Source of the DNA: Rhizophagus clarus
Taxonomy: Eukaryota; Glomeromycota; Glomeromycetes; Glomerales; Glomeraceae
Length of the DNA: 64,000 bases
Assembly (NCBI GenBank): GCA_015698045.1
Contig: BLAL01000183.1
Coordinates: 62,001-126,000 of the forward strand
Direction: 5' to 3'
Below are positions 49,586 through 61,875 of the stretch, one piece after another; position 1 is the stretch's first letter; every line of letters starts with the position of its first letter. A program made the translations under genes and the position numbers. Below the pieces are notes generated by a model. That model had not been told where the DNA came from, ran no database searches, and was given only the letters and a program-made list of their open reading frames with translations.

Positions 49586-50182
49586 ATTATATATTCGAGA
49601 TAATATGATGGTTTCTTAAACATTTATTAAAATTATAGTATTGTATTTCTTTATAGTTGAACAATTTCAATTGTCTATAAAGTGCAGTTAATAAATTAAT
49701 CTAAACATTCAACTTATTATCTAATTTCATATTGTTATAGTAAATTAATTATTTAGTAAGTCTAATTTCAATATCTTTCAAAACTTTATGATTTTGATTT
49801 ATTTATAGTTTAATATGAAACATGAAATATAACATTTTTTAAATAAAAATCTTGAAATTTTTTTAAATCTTAAAATTTATTATAAACTTATTTCTAATTA
49901 TAATTTTTAAATTATAATTAATACAATTGCAAATTTCATTAAACACAACAACATAAAATTACGTATATACTTTAAATACTTATATGAGTGATTCTATAAG
50001 TTAATTTATAAAGTTAGATGATTGCTAAAAATTATAGTGAAGAGTTTCTATAAAAATTATAAATAACTTACAATTATTGCATAATCATTTATGATTTCAA
50101 TATTAATGAATTATGCTAACATAAAAAAAATTCAGCGAAAAGACATAATCAAATCGAAGATCAATCTCCTTCCTTAAATTAT
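49586..50182. other. Convergent 3' intergenic region
   Basis: A/T-rich spacer between the ends of CHO1 and the velvet gene; no gene recognised. AATAAA-like words on both strands could serve as polyadenylation signals. Confidence 0.5.
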
Positions 50183-51886
50183 TTATTTGGACTTTCGTCG
50201 CCGTTTTTCGGCAGACTTGCCTTTTCCTTCCTCAGAATCTCTAACCGAATCTGTATCATCATCATCAGAAAGATCATGATGACTACGCTTCTCATCATTA
50301 CCTGTACTCTCAACAGTAGGTTCGGAAACTTTAGATTCACTAATAGTTGATGTCGGTAACGCCGAAGACGAGGACTCGGGAACTTCTTCATTTGTGGGGT
50401 CGCGTGTTTCTTCGTTATTAGTTTTCCGATATCTCGTTTCTTTTCTTATCGGAATTTTAATTCCTTGTTTTGCAAAAGCTTTAGACAACGCCGTTGACTC
50501 TATTATAAAATAACATAATAATACATATATAGTTTAAAGAAGAAAAATATATATACAGTTATAATATACAAACCTATAACAAGCTCAAAAACCTGAAATC
50601 AATTGTCATCTGATCACATGAGATCATGTCGCTCTTTTCGTACCTGTCATCCCGGGAAATTTTTTGGCAGAATATACCTTAAAAGGAGCACTGTATACTT
50701 CAGCTGCCACACTTCCACGACTATTATTATATCCACTAAGTGATCTATCGATTTCGTCAAAAAATTAAATTTTAGTAATATTAAGGAATTCCATAATAGT
50801 AAGATTTATTCTTGCATTTTCTGACAACCATAAAGTAAATGATATTTACCGAACTAACAGACCCTTGACGTCACAAAACGAAAATTTTAATGTAAACGTT
50901 CCTTCAGTGCGAACGGATAGATCTTGAAATATAAAATAAATTCCTTGTTGACCCAAATTGTTATTGAGGACGTATGCAGATGAAGTACAATGACCCATGA
51001 GATTACGAGTACACGAAGGAGCATTTAGTGACATGACGGTTGAGCTAGGACCAGTCGATTGAGTGGGAATTGAAGAAGGATTGATTACAAGACTGCGCTC
51101 TTCGGTACGATTTTCAGACCATAGACCAGCGTGTACGATCATCATAGAATGATCGACAGAACTAACCAATATTTAGGAGAATAGATTATATAAATCGGGT
51201 TGACCAAAAAAAATTCACGTAATTGAAGATCGAATGGCACGGGATTGTGTGATAACTTTATCTGTTAGAATTAAGTTTTGCGCTACATATACAACATTAA
51301 AACCAAAATACTTATTTTTTTTAAAAAAAATAATAAGTATATAATCTCACCTTTCAGGTACAGGAGTTCCATCGGCAGTAGATACGAGAAGTCTAACAAC
51401 AGGTGGGGGATCAATTGGACGGCGATCTTTATCCCCAAAACCACACATTCTTGCTCGGATAGGTTGTTGAGAAACCTCCAACCGATAGCTGTATGGGAAA
51501 TAAACAAAAAAAAACAATCGTTTTATATAGAAATTTGATGAAGAAAATTGGTTTAAATGAACTAGTAAGAGCCAGCAAAACTGTCAAGATAGACATGACA
51601 GTATTCATCATAGTACAATAGTTATCCTACTTAAGTAGTTTTGTAATTAAGAAGTACTATATGCTTAACCTGTAAAGCTTAAACAGGAAATAAGTAGTCT
51701 CTAGTTACTTTGTAATATTATTATACGGGAAAAAGGCCATAATAAAAAATAAAAAACGGAAGCAAGCTCAAAATGATTTTTTTTTTTTTTTTTTGATTAT
51801 TTATAATCAAAAAATGATACTGACATCATTGGCGGCAGCGATTCCAACACAAAATGTGATAAATGCCGATCGGAACTAATCGCCAT
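50183..51886 (-). CDS. Velvet-domain transcriptional regulator
   Basis: Five exons keep phase: 51825-51886, 51351-51488, 50850-51161, 50644-50744, 50183-50499, giving 309 residues. The velvet domain is clear: [20 protein letters not shown] then [15 protein letters not shown] at the N side, [20 protein letters not shown] in the middle, and [20 protein letters not shown] followed by [13 protein letters not shown] at the end. The tail is acidic and serine-rich and finishes in a basic cluster (EKRRRKSK), a possible nuclear signal. Velvet proteins are fungal DNA-binding regulators that pair with each other and link development with secondary metabolism. I cannot say which of VelB, VosA or VelC it matches. 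The first exon (20 codons, GTCAGT donor) is the weakest part of the model; the same donor word is used in the CP2 gene of this window. Confidence 0.88.
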
Positions 51887-53103
51887 ATCTCGTGTTGGTC
51901 ATGTCGTTGTTGCTTAATTTCAAAATGAAATTAGAAAAATACAGAAAATAGGGTACTTATATTTTTTTTTTTTTTTTTTTTTTATATATATATATAATAT
52001 TCGAAATAAATAAGGAAATGAAAGACCTAGGGGTTCCTTGTTGACTATTTGCGTCTCGATCAGTTCACTAACAAATCATAAATATTGCGGATACAACATG
52101 TAAACATTGTCTTTTGGTGTTACCTAAGCCTTTTTTTTTTTTTTTTTTTTTTTGATAATCGAAAGATGAGTGGATTTCAGAATAAATTTGAGATGCCAGC
52201 TATTTAAAAAAATACCTTTTAAAATTACAAAAATGTAAATTGTACTTTAATATTGACCCGATACATTATGCATTGGAAACACAAATGGCTTGGCCAACCA
52301 AAGATACGTGTGAAAAAGAATCATAAAAAAAAAGATCAAAGAAAAAAATCTATATGTAGTTTGGTTGATAGCGACAATTCAATCCCACAGTTTTTTAACT
52401 GGTCAACGAAAATTTTTTTATACTTACAAATAAAACTAATTCAAACTTTAAAATGCTGGTAACAATTCAAAACAATGTACTATCTCCTATGTGGAATAGA
52501 TATTCGTTCAACATTATCATACTGTTGTACAAAGAATAACAAAAATGATACATGTCAACAGAATATATGTTTAAAGAAACCTTTTTTGGAAAATTCTCAA
52601 TAATAGATCTAAAAGTGAGATTTCTCTTTTCAGAGAATGTTGTCATTAATTTTATGAAAATGAATAAGATCGGTCAATTTCAATGCAACCTTTTATGTAA
52701 AGACAAGCATAATTTTATCATAAATTTCAGAACAGTTAACGATTATCATCTTGCGTCACAAAATGAATTATGCGAAATGATGCATCTTATGCATAATGAT
52801 GTATATGATATTAATAGAAAACGATCATCAAAAAAATAACCGGATACTAATGTAAAATCCGTTATCACGTAAAATGCAGGAACAGCAATACAAGTATGTA
52901 ACCCAATGTAACCCTAACCTAGACCTAAAACAGACATAACTCCGCAAACATAACTCCGGCCGAAATTATACTTACGAAATTATCACTAAAACGCGTTTAA
53001 AAATTCTTTTTTCTATTTTTAGATTTGCAATTAAAAAGCATTAGTTTTTTTTTCCTAGACAAAAATCGGACATTCTTTTATATAAAATTATATTATTTCC
53101 GAA
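51887..53103. other. Divergent intergenic region between velvet and MAD1
   Basis: 1.2 kb with long T runs (51778-51794, 51961-51983, 52132-52153). A possible small coding region in the middle is listed separately. Both flanking genes probably take their promoters from here. Confidence 0.45.
52253..52842 (+). CDS. Possible small hypothetical gene
   Basis: Two open frames stand out against the spacer: 52253-52462 (MTRYIMHWKHKWLGQPKIRV...) and 52552-52839 (ending NDVYDINRKRSSKK). A GTAACA donor near 52459 and a TAATAG acceptor near 52602 could join them, but the phase was not settled. The second frame has a compact, protein-like composition (FQCNLLCKDKHNFIINF). No family recognised; it may be a gene fragment or a young gene. 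Confidence 0.25.
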
Positions 53104-56100
53104 ATGTCATACCCTCCCTACCAGCGTTCTGCAAAAAAGAACCAGTCGCAACAAAGCGATCAGTACAACGATAACCCTTTTAAACCTACAGCGTCTACAA
53201 GTAGTAACGTTCCTTCAATATTTAGGATAGATAACAATACTAAAGTATTTCAGTCTGGGCTTGGAGATCGACCTTCCAAGGTAACCTTATCATTATTCTA
53301 TGATTTAAGGGCTTTTTAACTGTTTTTCACTTTAATTTTTCAAGTGATATTGAAAATTGTTTTGATATTTCTTTATATAGAGATCCAGGTTAGATGTGGA
53401 GAGTCCAATCCGTTTTAGCAGTCCATCGATAACTCCGTTGAGGGATCCTTTTAATTTCATGCCGGATTTTAGTTCTTTACAGAGTATATAATAATGGTCT
53501 AATCAGATGTAAACAGAGCAAATATCTATTTTTTATGATTTGTAATTTTATATTTATTTTTATATATTCTTTTTTTTTTTTTAGAATCTACCATAAATTT
53601 TACAGCCTTTAGTCCGAAAAATGATCGAGAGTTAATTGAGGCTCGTACAAAAATTAAGTCTCTCGAAATATCAAAGGATAATTTAGATTTGAAAGTTGGT
53701 AAACTTGAGGCCGAAAACAAAAGTTTAGAACTCAAAAACCGAGAACTTGAACTTCAGATTGAGGTTTTTTTTATTTCATCCTATGATTTCTTTGGTACAC
53801 AAAAGTAAGAATTACTTAAGTTATATCTATTGTATCATTTGATATTTTAATAATTAGGGATTAGAAAAAGACAAAGATTTTTATTACAATCGAGAGAAAG
53901 ACGTGTTAAAAAGTTTGGAAAATTTAGAACTTGAAAATATCAAATTGAAGGTTAGGTGATAAATTATTGAAATTATCCTTTAACAATAAATTTTATTAAT
54001 GAAGATTTATTAATAATTTAGCAAGCAGCAGCTTCTGATACTCAAGCGCTTAAAGATAAAATTCGTGAGTTACAACAGAATCTGGATGATCTTAAAACCG
54101 AAAATCTTATTAAAGAAAATGATTTGACACGCAAAGTACAGTCTGCAGAATTAGAAACGTCAAAACTTCAATATCAGGTTGAAAATCTTAATGAACAGGT
54201 AATCATATTTGTGTGTTCTTAGTTTAACAAATATTATTTAATCATTTAATTCTAATGTATTATTAGATTCGTCAGCAACATGATATATCCGCTTCAAGAC
54301 AAAAACTGTTGAATGAAACTCAGCAACGTTTGGATGAAACTCAGGAAAAGTTAAATGAGTTTAATCATTTATCTGCTCAATTGGATCAAATTGAAACTTT
54401 TAATAAGAAAGTTCAAGGTATTAATTAAGTCATTCTTAAGTGATTCAAATTTTCCAAGTATTAATTGAATAAATATCCAAATAATAGAGCAATCAGAACA
54501 TATTCACGAACTCGAATTAAGAAATCGTGATTTAACAAAGGAAATCAATCGTAATAAAGAATTGTCCCCTAGCATTCAGATTTTACAACATAAGTTAGAA
54601 AGAGCAGAATATCAACTTTTAAATGTGAATAAACTTCGCCGAGAGGCTGCAGAATTAGAAGTTGAAAATACAACGTTAAAAAAAGAAAAAATATCATGGT
54701 ATTTTTAATTTAGTTAACAAATACTATTCTTAAAATTTTATTTACTTTATAAATTTATTAGTATTAAAATTTTACAGGACAAGCCTTCTTGATCAGGAAA
54801 AAGACAATATTAATAGCAATACTCCGTATACTGTTGTAAAGGAACTTGTTTCTAGGCGAAATGAAATAGAACTTTTACAAATAAGAATCAGTTCTTTGGA
54901 AGAAAAAGTTAGGAGTAAAGACTTAGTAATTGTTGATCATGAGTCTAAGGTAGTGTTCAAGATAATGTTTATTATAACTAGGGGGTTCAACTCATCAGTC
55001 TATTTTATTCATATGTTAGATTAAAGAATTAAAATACAAATATAAAGCTATGGAGAATAAATTTTTAGATGAAATTGAAGCATCTAAAGGAAGTAAAAGA
55101 CTTTTGCACAAAGAAGTTGAAATGTTAATGAATTCTTTGGTAAGTAAATAATACAAGTGATATTTTTTGGAAAGGACCTAAACAACAACAAATTTATTTT
55201 AGAGATCATACGACGAAGAGGAGAAACATTTACAATCAAACTTTGAACCACAAAAGACCGAAAGAATTCAGAATTTGGAAAAATTACTTGCAGAATACAA
55301 AGAAACCTTAGAACAATTTGAAAACAACGCAATTAACATTCAACAAAAACATGAAGAATATCCGGAATTCTCAGAGTTAAACTTCCATTCACTTGAGGTG
55401 ATGCGACGTAATGAAGAACTAACACAAGGTAAGTGATTTTATTTATCACTAATATACATGTACATCCATTACATACCTTGATGTTAATTCACCTGAATTA
55501 TATATATAGATATTCTTAAACTAGAGAATGAAAAGGCAAATCTACAAAATGAAATAGCATCTTTAAAAAACCAAATGAATATTTACGAACAAACTGAATT
55601 GAAAGTCCATTCATCTGAATTAATTAAACAAAACGAAGTTTTACAAGAAAGTATAAACGATTTCTTAATTTATTAATTATCTTTGTTTTAAGAACTGTAT
55701 TATATTTTCATATTTTCTAACGTAAATTTAATTTTTTCTCAGCCGTAAAAGAACTCAGAAACGAAAATGCATCTTTGAAGGAAAAGATCATTTTGTTAGA
55801 TAATCAAATCGACATTCTTGAGAGGGCAATAGGCAGGGGTGAATACAATAGAGAAACAACTCGAGTATGATATTAAAGATTCCATATTTTTGAATTATAT
55901 GATTAATATTGCAAATTAAATATTTTGCCAAAATTTTGATACAAACCTTACAATTTTATTTAAAAAGGTGCTGGAGATGAAAGATAATCCTGCTTCCAAG
56001 GAATTTTCAATGCGCGAGAATAGATTGCAGGGTTTGATAACAGAAAACCAGGATTTGAAAACTAAACTTAAAGAATTGTATCAAATTCTTGAAAATCATC

Positions 56101-56687
56101 CTACCATTACATTAGAATCAACCGAAGATAATGATTCTGAGAAAGAAATAATTAGAGTCTTTCCAATTCAAAGCTATTTAAATTTGGAAGAAGAGAATAA
56201 ACAACTTATAAGTCAGGTTGCAGATAAGGAGAAGAGAATGACAAGACTCAAAGAGGTAATATGAATTGTCAATGCTAGTTTACATCAGGTATTAATATTT
56301 CGTTATTAATAGGTTTGGAAAGCTAAAGCTCAAGAATACCGTGAAGCTGTTTATAGCCTTCTTGGCTATAAGGTAGAATTCCTTGAAAACGGTCGCGTTC
56401 GATTAACTTCTATGTATTCAGAACAAGATGATCATTCATTAGTTTTTACCTCCGATGAGGATGATCTTGGTACCATGCAACTTGTTGATGGCGGAAATAC
56501 TGAGTATATTAAGAGTTTAGATAACTTGATCAAATATTGGGTCGTAGAACGTGGATCTATTCCTTGTTTTTTGAGTAGTTTAACTATGGATTTATTTGGA
56601 AAAACAGCATTAGGACCGATCGGTAGAGAAATGGATATGACGACTGGTGGATTAGGAGGGAATCAAGAATTTTCGACACTAGAGTAA
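53104..56687 (+). CDS. MAD1: Spindle assembly checkpoint protein Mad1
   Basis: Roughly 16 short exons starting 53104-53280, 53381-53483, 53585-53763 and ending 56313-56687. After a disordered N terminus (MSYPPYQRSAKKNQSQQSDQ) the protein is almost entirely coiled coil. Late in the protein, an exon join gives TRVLEMKDNPAS, which fits the Mad2-binding consensus (basic-hydrophobic-hydrophobic ... Pro). It is followed by FSMRENRLQGLITENQDLK, then MTRLKEVWKAKAQEYREAV with the RLK motif needed for Bub1 contact. The C-terminal globular head (LGYKVEFLENGRVRLTSMY ... LIKYWVVERGSIPCFLSSLT) is the most diagnostic part. Mad1 anchors Mad2 at nuclear pores and unattached kinetochores and promotes its conversion to the inhibitory form. 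Exon edges in the middle are approximate. Confidence 0.9.
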
Positions 56688-56900
56688 CACTTTAACGCAA
56701 TACTTGTCGAAGCACATCTCAAAATCAATTCGCTCACCAGAACTACATACCCTTTCAACATTCATCTAATAATTTTATAATTATTATAATTATAATTGAT
56801 TTGTTAGCAAATTTTGTAAATAGAGATATATTTTGCTAAAATAAACTTGTTAATGTTTATCCAATCAAACTTAGATAACGCGAGTGATGTAGAAATTAAA

Positions 56901-56908
56901 TCACGTGA
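56901..56908. promoter_or_regulatory. TCACGTGA E-box upstream of the GIY-YIG gene
   Basis: A perfect TCACGTGA about 180 bp before the start codon at 57090, in the 402-bp gap after MAD1. Confidence 0.4.
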
Positions 56909-57089
56909 TGTGCTTAATCGCGATTTGCGTATCTGTGACACGATAAACATGGACTTATCAAATTAGGTCTCAAAAGTAAACAAAAAAAATTAAACGAACC
57001 TTAAGTTTGCAAAAGATTATTATGTTGTTATAATTTTTGTTATTTAATTTTCAACAAAACCTTTTTTTATAGAGTAGATAATAAATATA

Positions 57090-59096
57090 ATGGTAACTTA
57101 TAGCAGAAGAAATTCCCCTTCTTTACAAGTACCTACTATTGAAGAAATATCCACTAAAACTCCGAAACCTTCGAAACCTTCCACACAATCGCCAATTATC
57201 TCCCAAAAACAGAAAACATTTACTCCGACAGCTCGTACAATATGCAAAGGGACATCAGTTTCTACTGGTCGACCTTGTAAGCGCATGGTACTTGATGATT
57301 TTTGTCATCAGCATAAGGATCAAATTACTGGAAAAAATATATTTGGGATACCAATTACTTCAAAAAAGAATGACTTATTTAAAAATGAAACTAATTCGGA
57401 TAATAATGTTATAGACCTTTCAAATGATTTAGCAAAAGATTCTCGAGAAAAGCTAAGTGATATAGAAAATAAAATGAACTCTTTATCGTTAAATAGTTCA
57501 AAGAAAGGTCAATTGACTCAGGAAGATGATTCAAAAATTAATAGTGAAACGGGTTCAACAGTGATCACAATAAATCTGAATAAATTAAAAGTTCAAATAA
57601 CGGAAGAACTATCTAAAAATTCCACCCAAGTATCGATATCTTCTGAATCAAATTTTGATAATCGTAAACAAACACCACCGTCTACTCGTTCAAATTTAGA
57701 TAGAACAGAATTCACCCAGAAAAGAATCCTTTCCTCGACTAAATGGGTGCAAACTGATACAGATGTTATTAACAGATTACCACCTCAGGATCGCTTTCCT
57801 ATAGAAAGTCCTGCATGTGTTGACGATAGTTTTCTTGAAACAACAAATAAAGAATTATTTCAAACACCAACCTTAATAACGCCGTCTAATGAACTCGCAT
57901 TGGCGCCTTCATTATCCATTTCACCAAGCCAATCTAAAAGTCCGTTAGATTCTTTGTTCGAAATGCTCAATTCTGGACAAGAAATTACATCAAAATCACC
58001 TTGTCAACTTCCTCGTACGCCAGATCAAAAACCACCTTTAACACCAACCCCGACAAAGACGCGTACTCTTTCGTCGTGTATAAATACGACATATGAATCA
58101 TACGTGTCAATAAGAAATACGACACCCGGTTCTATTACGCCTACACGTTCTCATAATCGAACTGATTTAACCGGTGATTATTGTAGCCCGTCGTCTGCAT
58201 CCAACCTATGTCAGGGACATGTTAAAAATGGCAAAATTTGCAATCGCAAAATTAAACCTTTAGAAGAATTTTGTCATCACCACAAAAGAGATGATCCTGA
58301 AGAAGAGGAATTAGAAAAGGCCGTTTTTGTCCCCGGCAGGGCAAGATTAACCTGGCTTCGATTTGGAGGTAGATGTCAAATTCGGATACGTTAGTAATTT
58401 TTTTTAGGCACATTTATCAGATTTTTTCTATTTTTCAATAGAATGGATTAAGAATGATCTTTCAGCGGATACTAGACGTTTATTAAGATCAGAAATGGAA
58501 AAACCAATTGCTGATAAAGATGAACCCGGGTTCATCTATGCTTATCGATTACTTGAAGGTAAATTATACGATTATAAGTATAGTACAAATTAATTTTTAG
58601 AATTTTATTCATTATTTCATGTCAAATAGGACCTAATTCTGAGAAAAATTCTCAGTACACTCTCTATAAAGTTGGACGGGCCACAAACGTTCACAGACGT
58701 CTTTACCAGTGGGCTAAACAATGTGGTTATACACCCGAATTAATCGAAATATTCCCAAATATTGAGTTACACACATCCTTTTCTTCTCAAGAATTTTTGA
58801 TTGATAGAGAAGGAGAGAATTCATCTATGAAATTTGACAATCAGGTAGAGCTCAATTCCGTGGCCAAATGTAAATACACTCATCGTGCTGAAAGACTAAT
58901 TCATATTGAACTCGGAGCAAGATTCAAAGCTAATATAGAAAAATGTGAAAATTGTGGTAATTCACATAGAGAATGGTTTAAGGTTAAACAGTCTCAGAAT
59001 TTAGGGAGTAATAATGCGATATATGGATGGGAAGACGTAAGAAAGGTCATTGTTCATTGGATAACATATGTGGAAAGAGTATACGGTGTTGGTTAA
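57090..59096 (+). CDS. GIY-YIG (T5orf172/DUF1766-type) domain protein with two zinc-ligand motifs
   Basis: Three exons: 57090-58368, 58442-58558, 58630-59096, giving 620 residues. Two similar Cys/His motifs flank a long Ser/Thr/Pro-rich region. One is at about residues 52-75 (CKGTSVSTGRPC then FCHQH). The other is near 373-396 (CQGHVKNGKIC then FCHHH). The spacing C-x9/10-C-x8/10-C-H-x-H suggests small zinc knuckles. The C-terminal third has the GIY-YIG-like pattern GFIYAYRLLEG ... YKVGRATNVHRRLYQWAKQC and a later block HRAERLIHIEL ... CENCGNSHREWF. This is the domain of the T5orf172 family, found in fungal proteins such as S. pombe Mug113. Nuclease activity is possible but unproven. It is transcribed in the same direction as MAD1. 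Confidence 0.85.
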
Positions 59097-61640
59097 ATGA
59101 ATTATACAAATTTTTTTTTATTTAAATATATCAACTTTTTGATTTTTATTTCATATAAAATTAAAATTTGGCGCAGTAAACCCCTGTCGAATCAGAGAAT
59201 TTAAATTCTACAAGTTCTACTCGTATTTATATTTGCACTCTTTCAAAATTCGAAGTACATATAAAATGGGTGATGGTTTTTTGTTTATTTTAAATGTTTT
59301 GATTATTTAAACTATTTGTTAGTCCTTCATATCAAAATAAAGATTCCACACGAATACAAGAATAAAAGAAGGATTTAGAGTTTTTCTTGGCTTTTATAGT
59401 GATACATAATAGCATTAGCGGTAAAAATAATGAAATAAAAAAATATTTTGATTCTTAAAATCCTTACACAAGAGATCAACTGCATACCGCTGTTTATGAA
59501 AGATAATAATATTAACGTAATGATGATACCATATTCCATTGTCTGTTAGAGTTTACTGTAACTTAATTCCTAAAGATAATAAAGTTTAGAATAGATCAAA
59601 ATGATACGAGTCATCCGAGATAACCGCATCGCCCCAAAATATTTTTTTTTTTTTTTTTTTCACGGTAAATTTCTGATTAAAGAATGTAGTGTAACATCCA
59701 CGTTTAACATTAGATCTGGCGCAGCATTTAAATGCGTAAATTTGGGTATGATGATGTCAATGAGAACTACACTAAAGTTACACACGTAAACATATAAACT
59801 CACGCAATTGTTTGGGAAAAGGAGAACCAGATAAAATAATCCACGTTGCCAGCAGTTATAATTTATATATAATAATCTGATAAACAGTCGCTCAAAGGAG
59901 GCTTAGAAAGTGGCTATTGAATATTAGTAAGATATATGCGTATTTAACAAGGAAGTTTGGAGAAAATCTAACTTTGTTTTTAAAGTTTAATGACTTCTTT
60001 TCGCCCGAATTCTCTTTCTCGTGAGAGTCAATTTAGAAGGATCTAAGAAGGATAAATGTGAAGTAAATTTTTTTTTTTTTTTGATCTTTTGAATAAGCCT
60101 CCGCAAATCGTTACACGACATGGATAAATTGGTATATGGACCCTGCTTTTTTAAATAAATAAGATATCAAGGGTATTTTTTTTACTGTACAATTTATACA
60201 AATCGATTGAAAGTCTACAGATGGAAGATCACTGTGACTGTCGATCATTATAGCATAATCAACAGAAAAAAAAAAATATTTCCAAACATATGTTCATTAA
60301 GAATTCACTTTTTTTCTTCCGTTTTCTCCGCGTATTGACCCTTTTTTTTCTTCCCCCATTTTCTTGTGTGTGTGATTTTTAATTCGAGAAAGGATGGTCT
60401 ATGCCAAATGAAGATGTATTAAAAATACATCAAAGCAGTGATTGGTTTTACACGCGACTTAAAGTGATAAAATTGGGTTTCAAGGTTCCCATAATTCGTA
60501 ATTTCATTATGCTTTCACAAACTTTTATCAACCTACGCGTAAATATGTTAAGATTAAAACGGAGTATAAATTGCGTCAGTTTATTTATGTGCGATCGTTA
60601 TCTATTTTATATAAGCATTTTCATTAATATGAATATAGACGCGTTTCTTCCGAATTTAAGGCTGTTTTCCGCATAATCTCAAATATCTAACCCATTAACA
60701 AACTACAATTACTATAATTATATTCAATATAAACAAGTTTAAAATACTGCAAATAAATAGTATGGGAAAGTGACTCAGTTACTATTTCGGCTGGTAATGA
60801 CTGTATATTATTTATTTTAAACATTTCTTTTATTTAAATGCGCCACACTCAAATAAAAATTGGAATGTGAGGCTTCTTTTTATTGCCGTCATTCATTCTT
60901 CCATAAATGATTTACTTATTATTAATAAATTTGTTTCACTTTCCTTAAAATAAATTTCTTACTCTTCCGATCCTAAATAATGTAAAAATAACTCTATCGT
61001 TTTCAATAAAAAAAAAAAAAATTTACAATAGAATATATAAATAAATATATATATATGTATAAATGTATAAATTTTTATTTTATTTATATTTCTATTGAAA
61101 AAAATTGTTTCACTATTATATGCATATACTGAATTTTGATTGGTAGAATTTTTTTTTATAAACAGGTAGGCCCTGTTTCTTGCTGACTACCGGCTGCTAT
61201 TTTTCGATCAGGTAGAAGCACTTTCTCGTGTTCTCCTAGCTCTTTTTTTTGTCTTCCGCACCGACCTTCAAATAAATTTTCATCTTACCAAGGTTTTTCT
61301 TGTTTATAATTTATTCTTTTAATAATATTATTATTAACTTGATACAATTGTGCCTATTTTGTTCTTGAATTCTCTTTATACTACTAGCGACGAACTGTAA
61401 CGTGTCCACGAAAAACGTAAATTTTTTTAACGCCGCAGCCTGAATTATTTATTGAAGATTTTAATTGAATTTACGATTATTAACGTGTCCCGCTGATACG
61501 ATCAATTGTACTTTTACGATTTTTACGTCATATCTAATATTTTTTTGGGGTTTGTATGAATTACGAGCATTTAGATTTTAATTTTTTTCCTTCTCAAAAT
61601 TAATAAATTTCCTTCATTTTTAAATTTAGTAACGCTCTTC
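59097..61640. other. Long intergenic region upstream of the CP2 gene
   Basis: 2.5 kb with no recognised exon or RNA gene. Short open frames at 59601-59789 and 60401-60676 lack codon or domain signals. The stretch 61170-61280 is pyrimidine-rich and less A/T-biased, suggesting the start of the CP2 transcript or its promoter. Confidence 0.5.
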
Positions 61641-61649
61641 AGATAACAG

Positions 61650-61724
61650 GTAAGAATCTTTTTTCTCAGGTTTTAATTTTTTAAATTTATTTGACTAAAT
61701 TTGCATGAAAAATATATTTCTCAG
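61650..61724 (+). other. Probable 5'-UTR intron of the CP2 gene
   Basis: GTAAGA donor at 61650 after ATAACAG and TTTCTCAG acceptor ending 61724, ten bases before the start codon at 61734. Length and signals match the coding introns of the same gene. Confidence 0.5.
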
Positions 61725-61733
61725 ACGAACATA

Positions 61734-61837
61734 ATGTTGCCAGTAGCACCACCACATATGCATTCAAATTACGGTGGTTTTAACCCACATTTCGGACCGA
61801 CCGGAGGATACCCTCCCCATGCGTAAGTGGTTTTTAT

Positions 61838-61875
<38 letters not shown>

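Noticed and set aside
59601-60676. Two short plus-strand frames before the CP2 gene
   Set aside because: No recognisable domain, no splice context, and codon use looks like the surrounding spacer.
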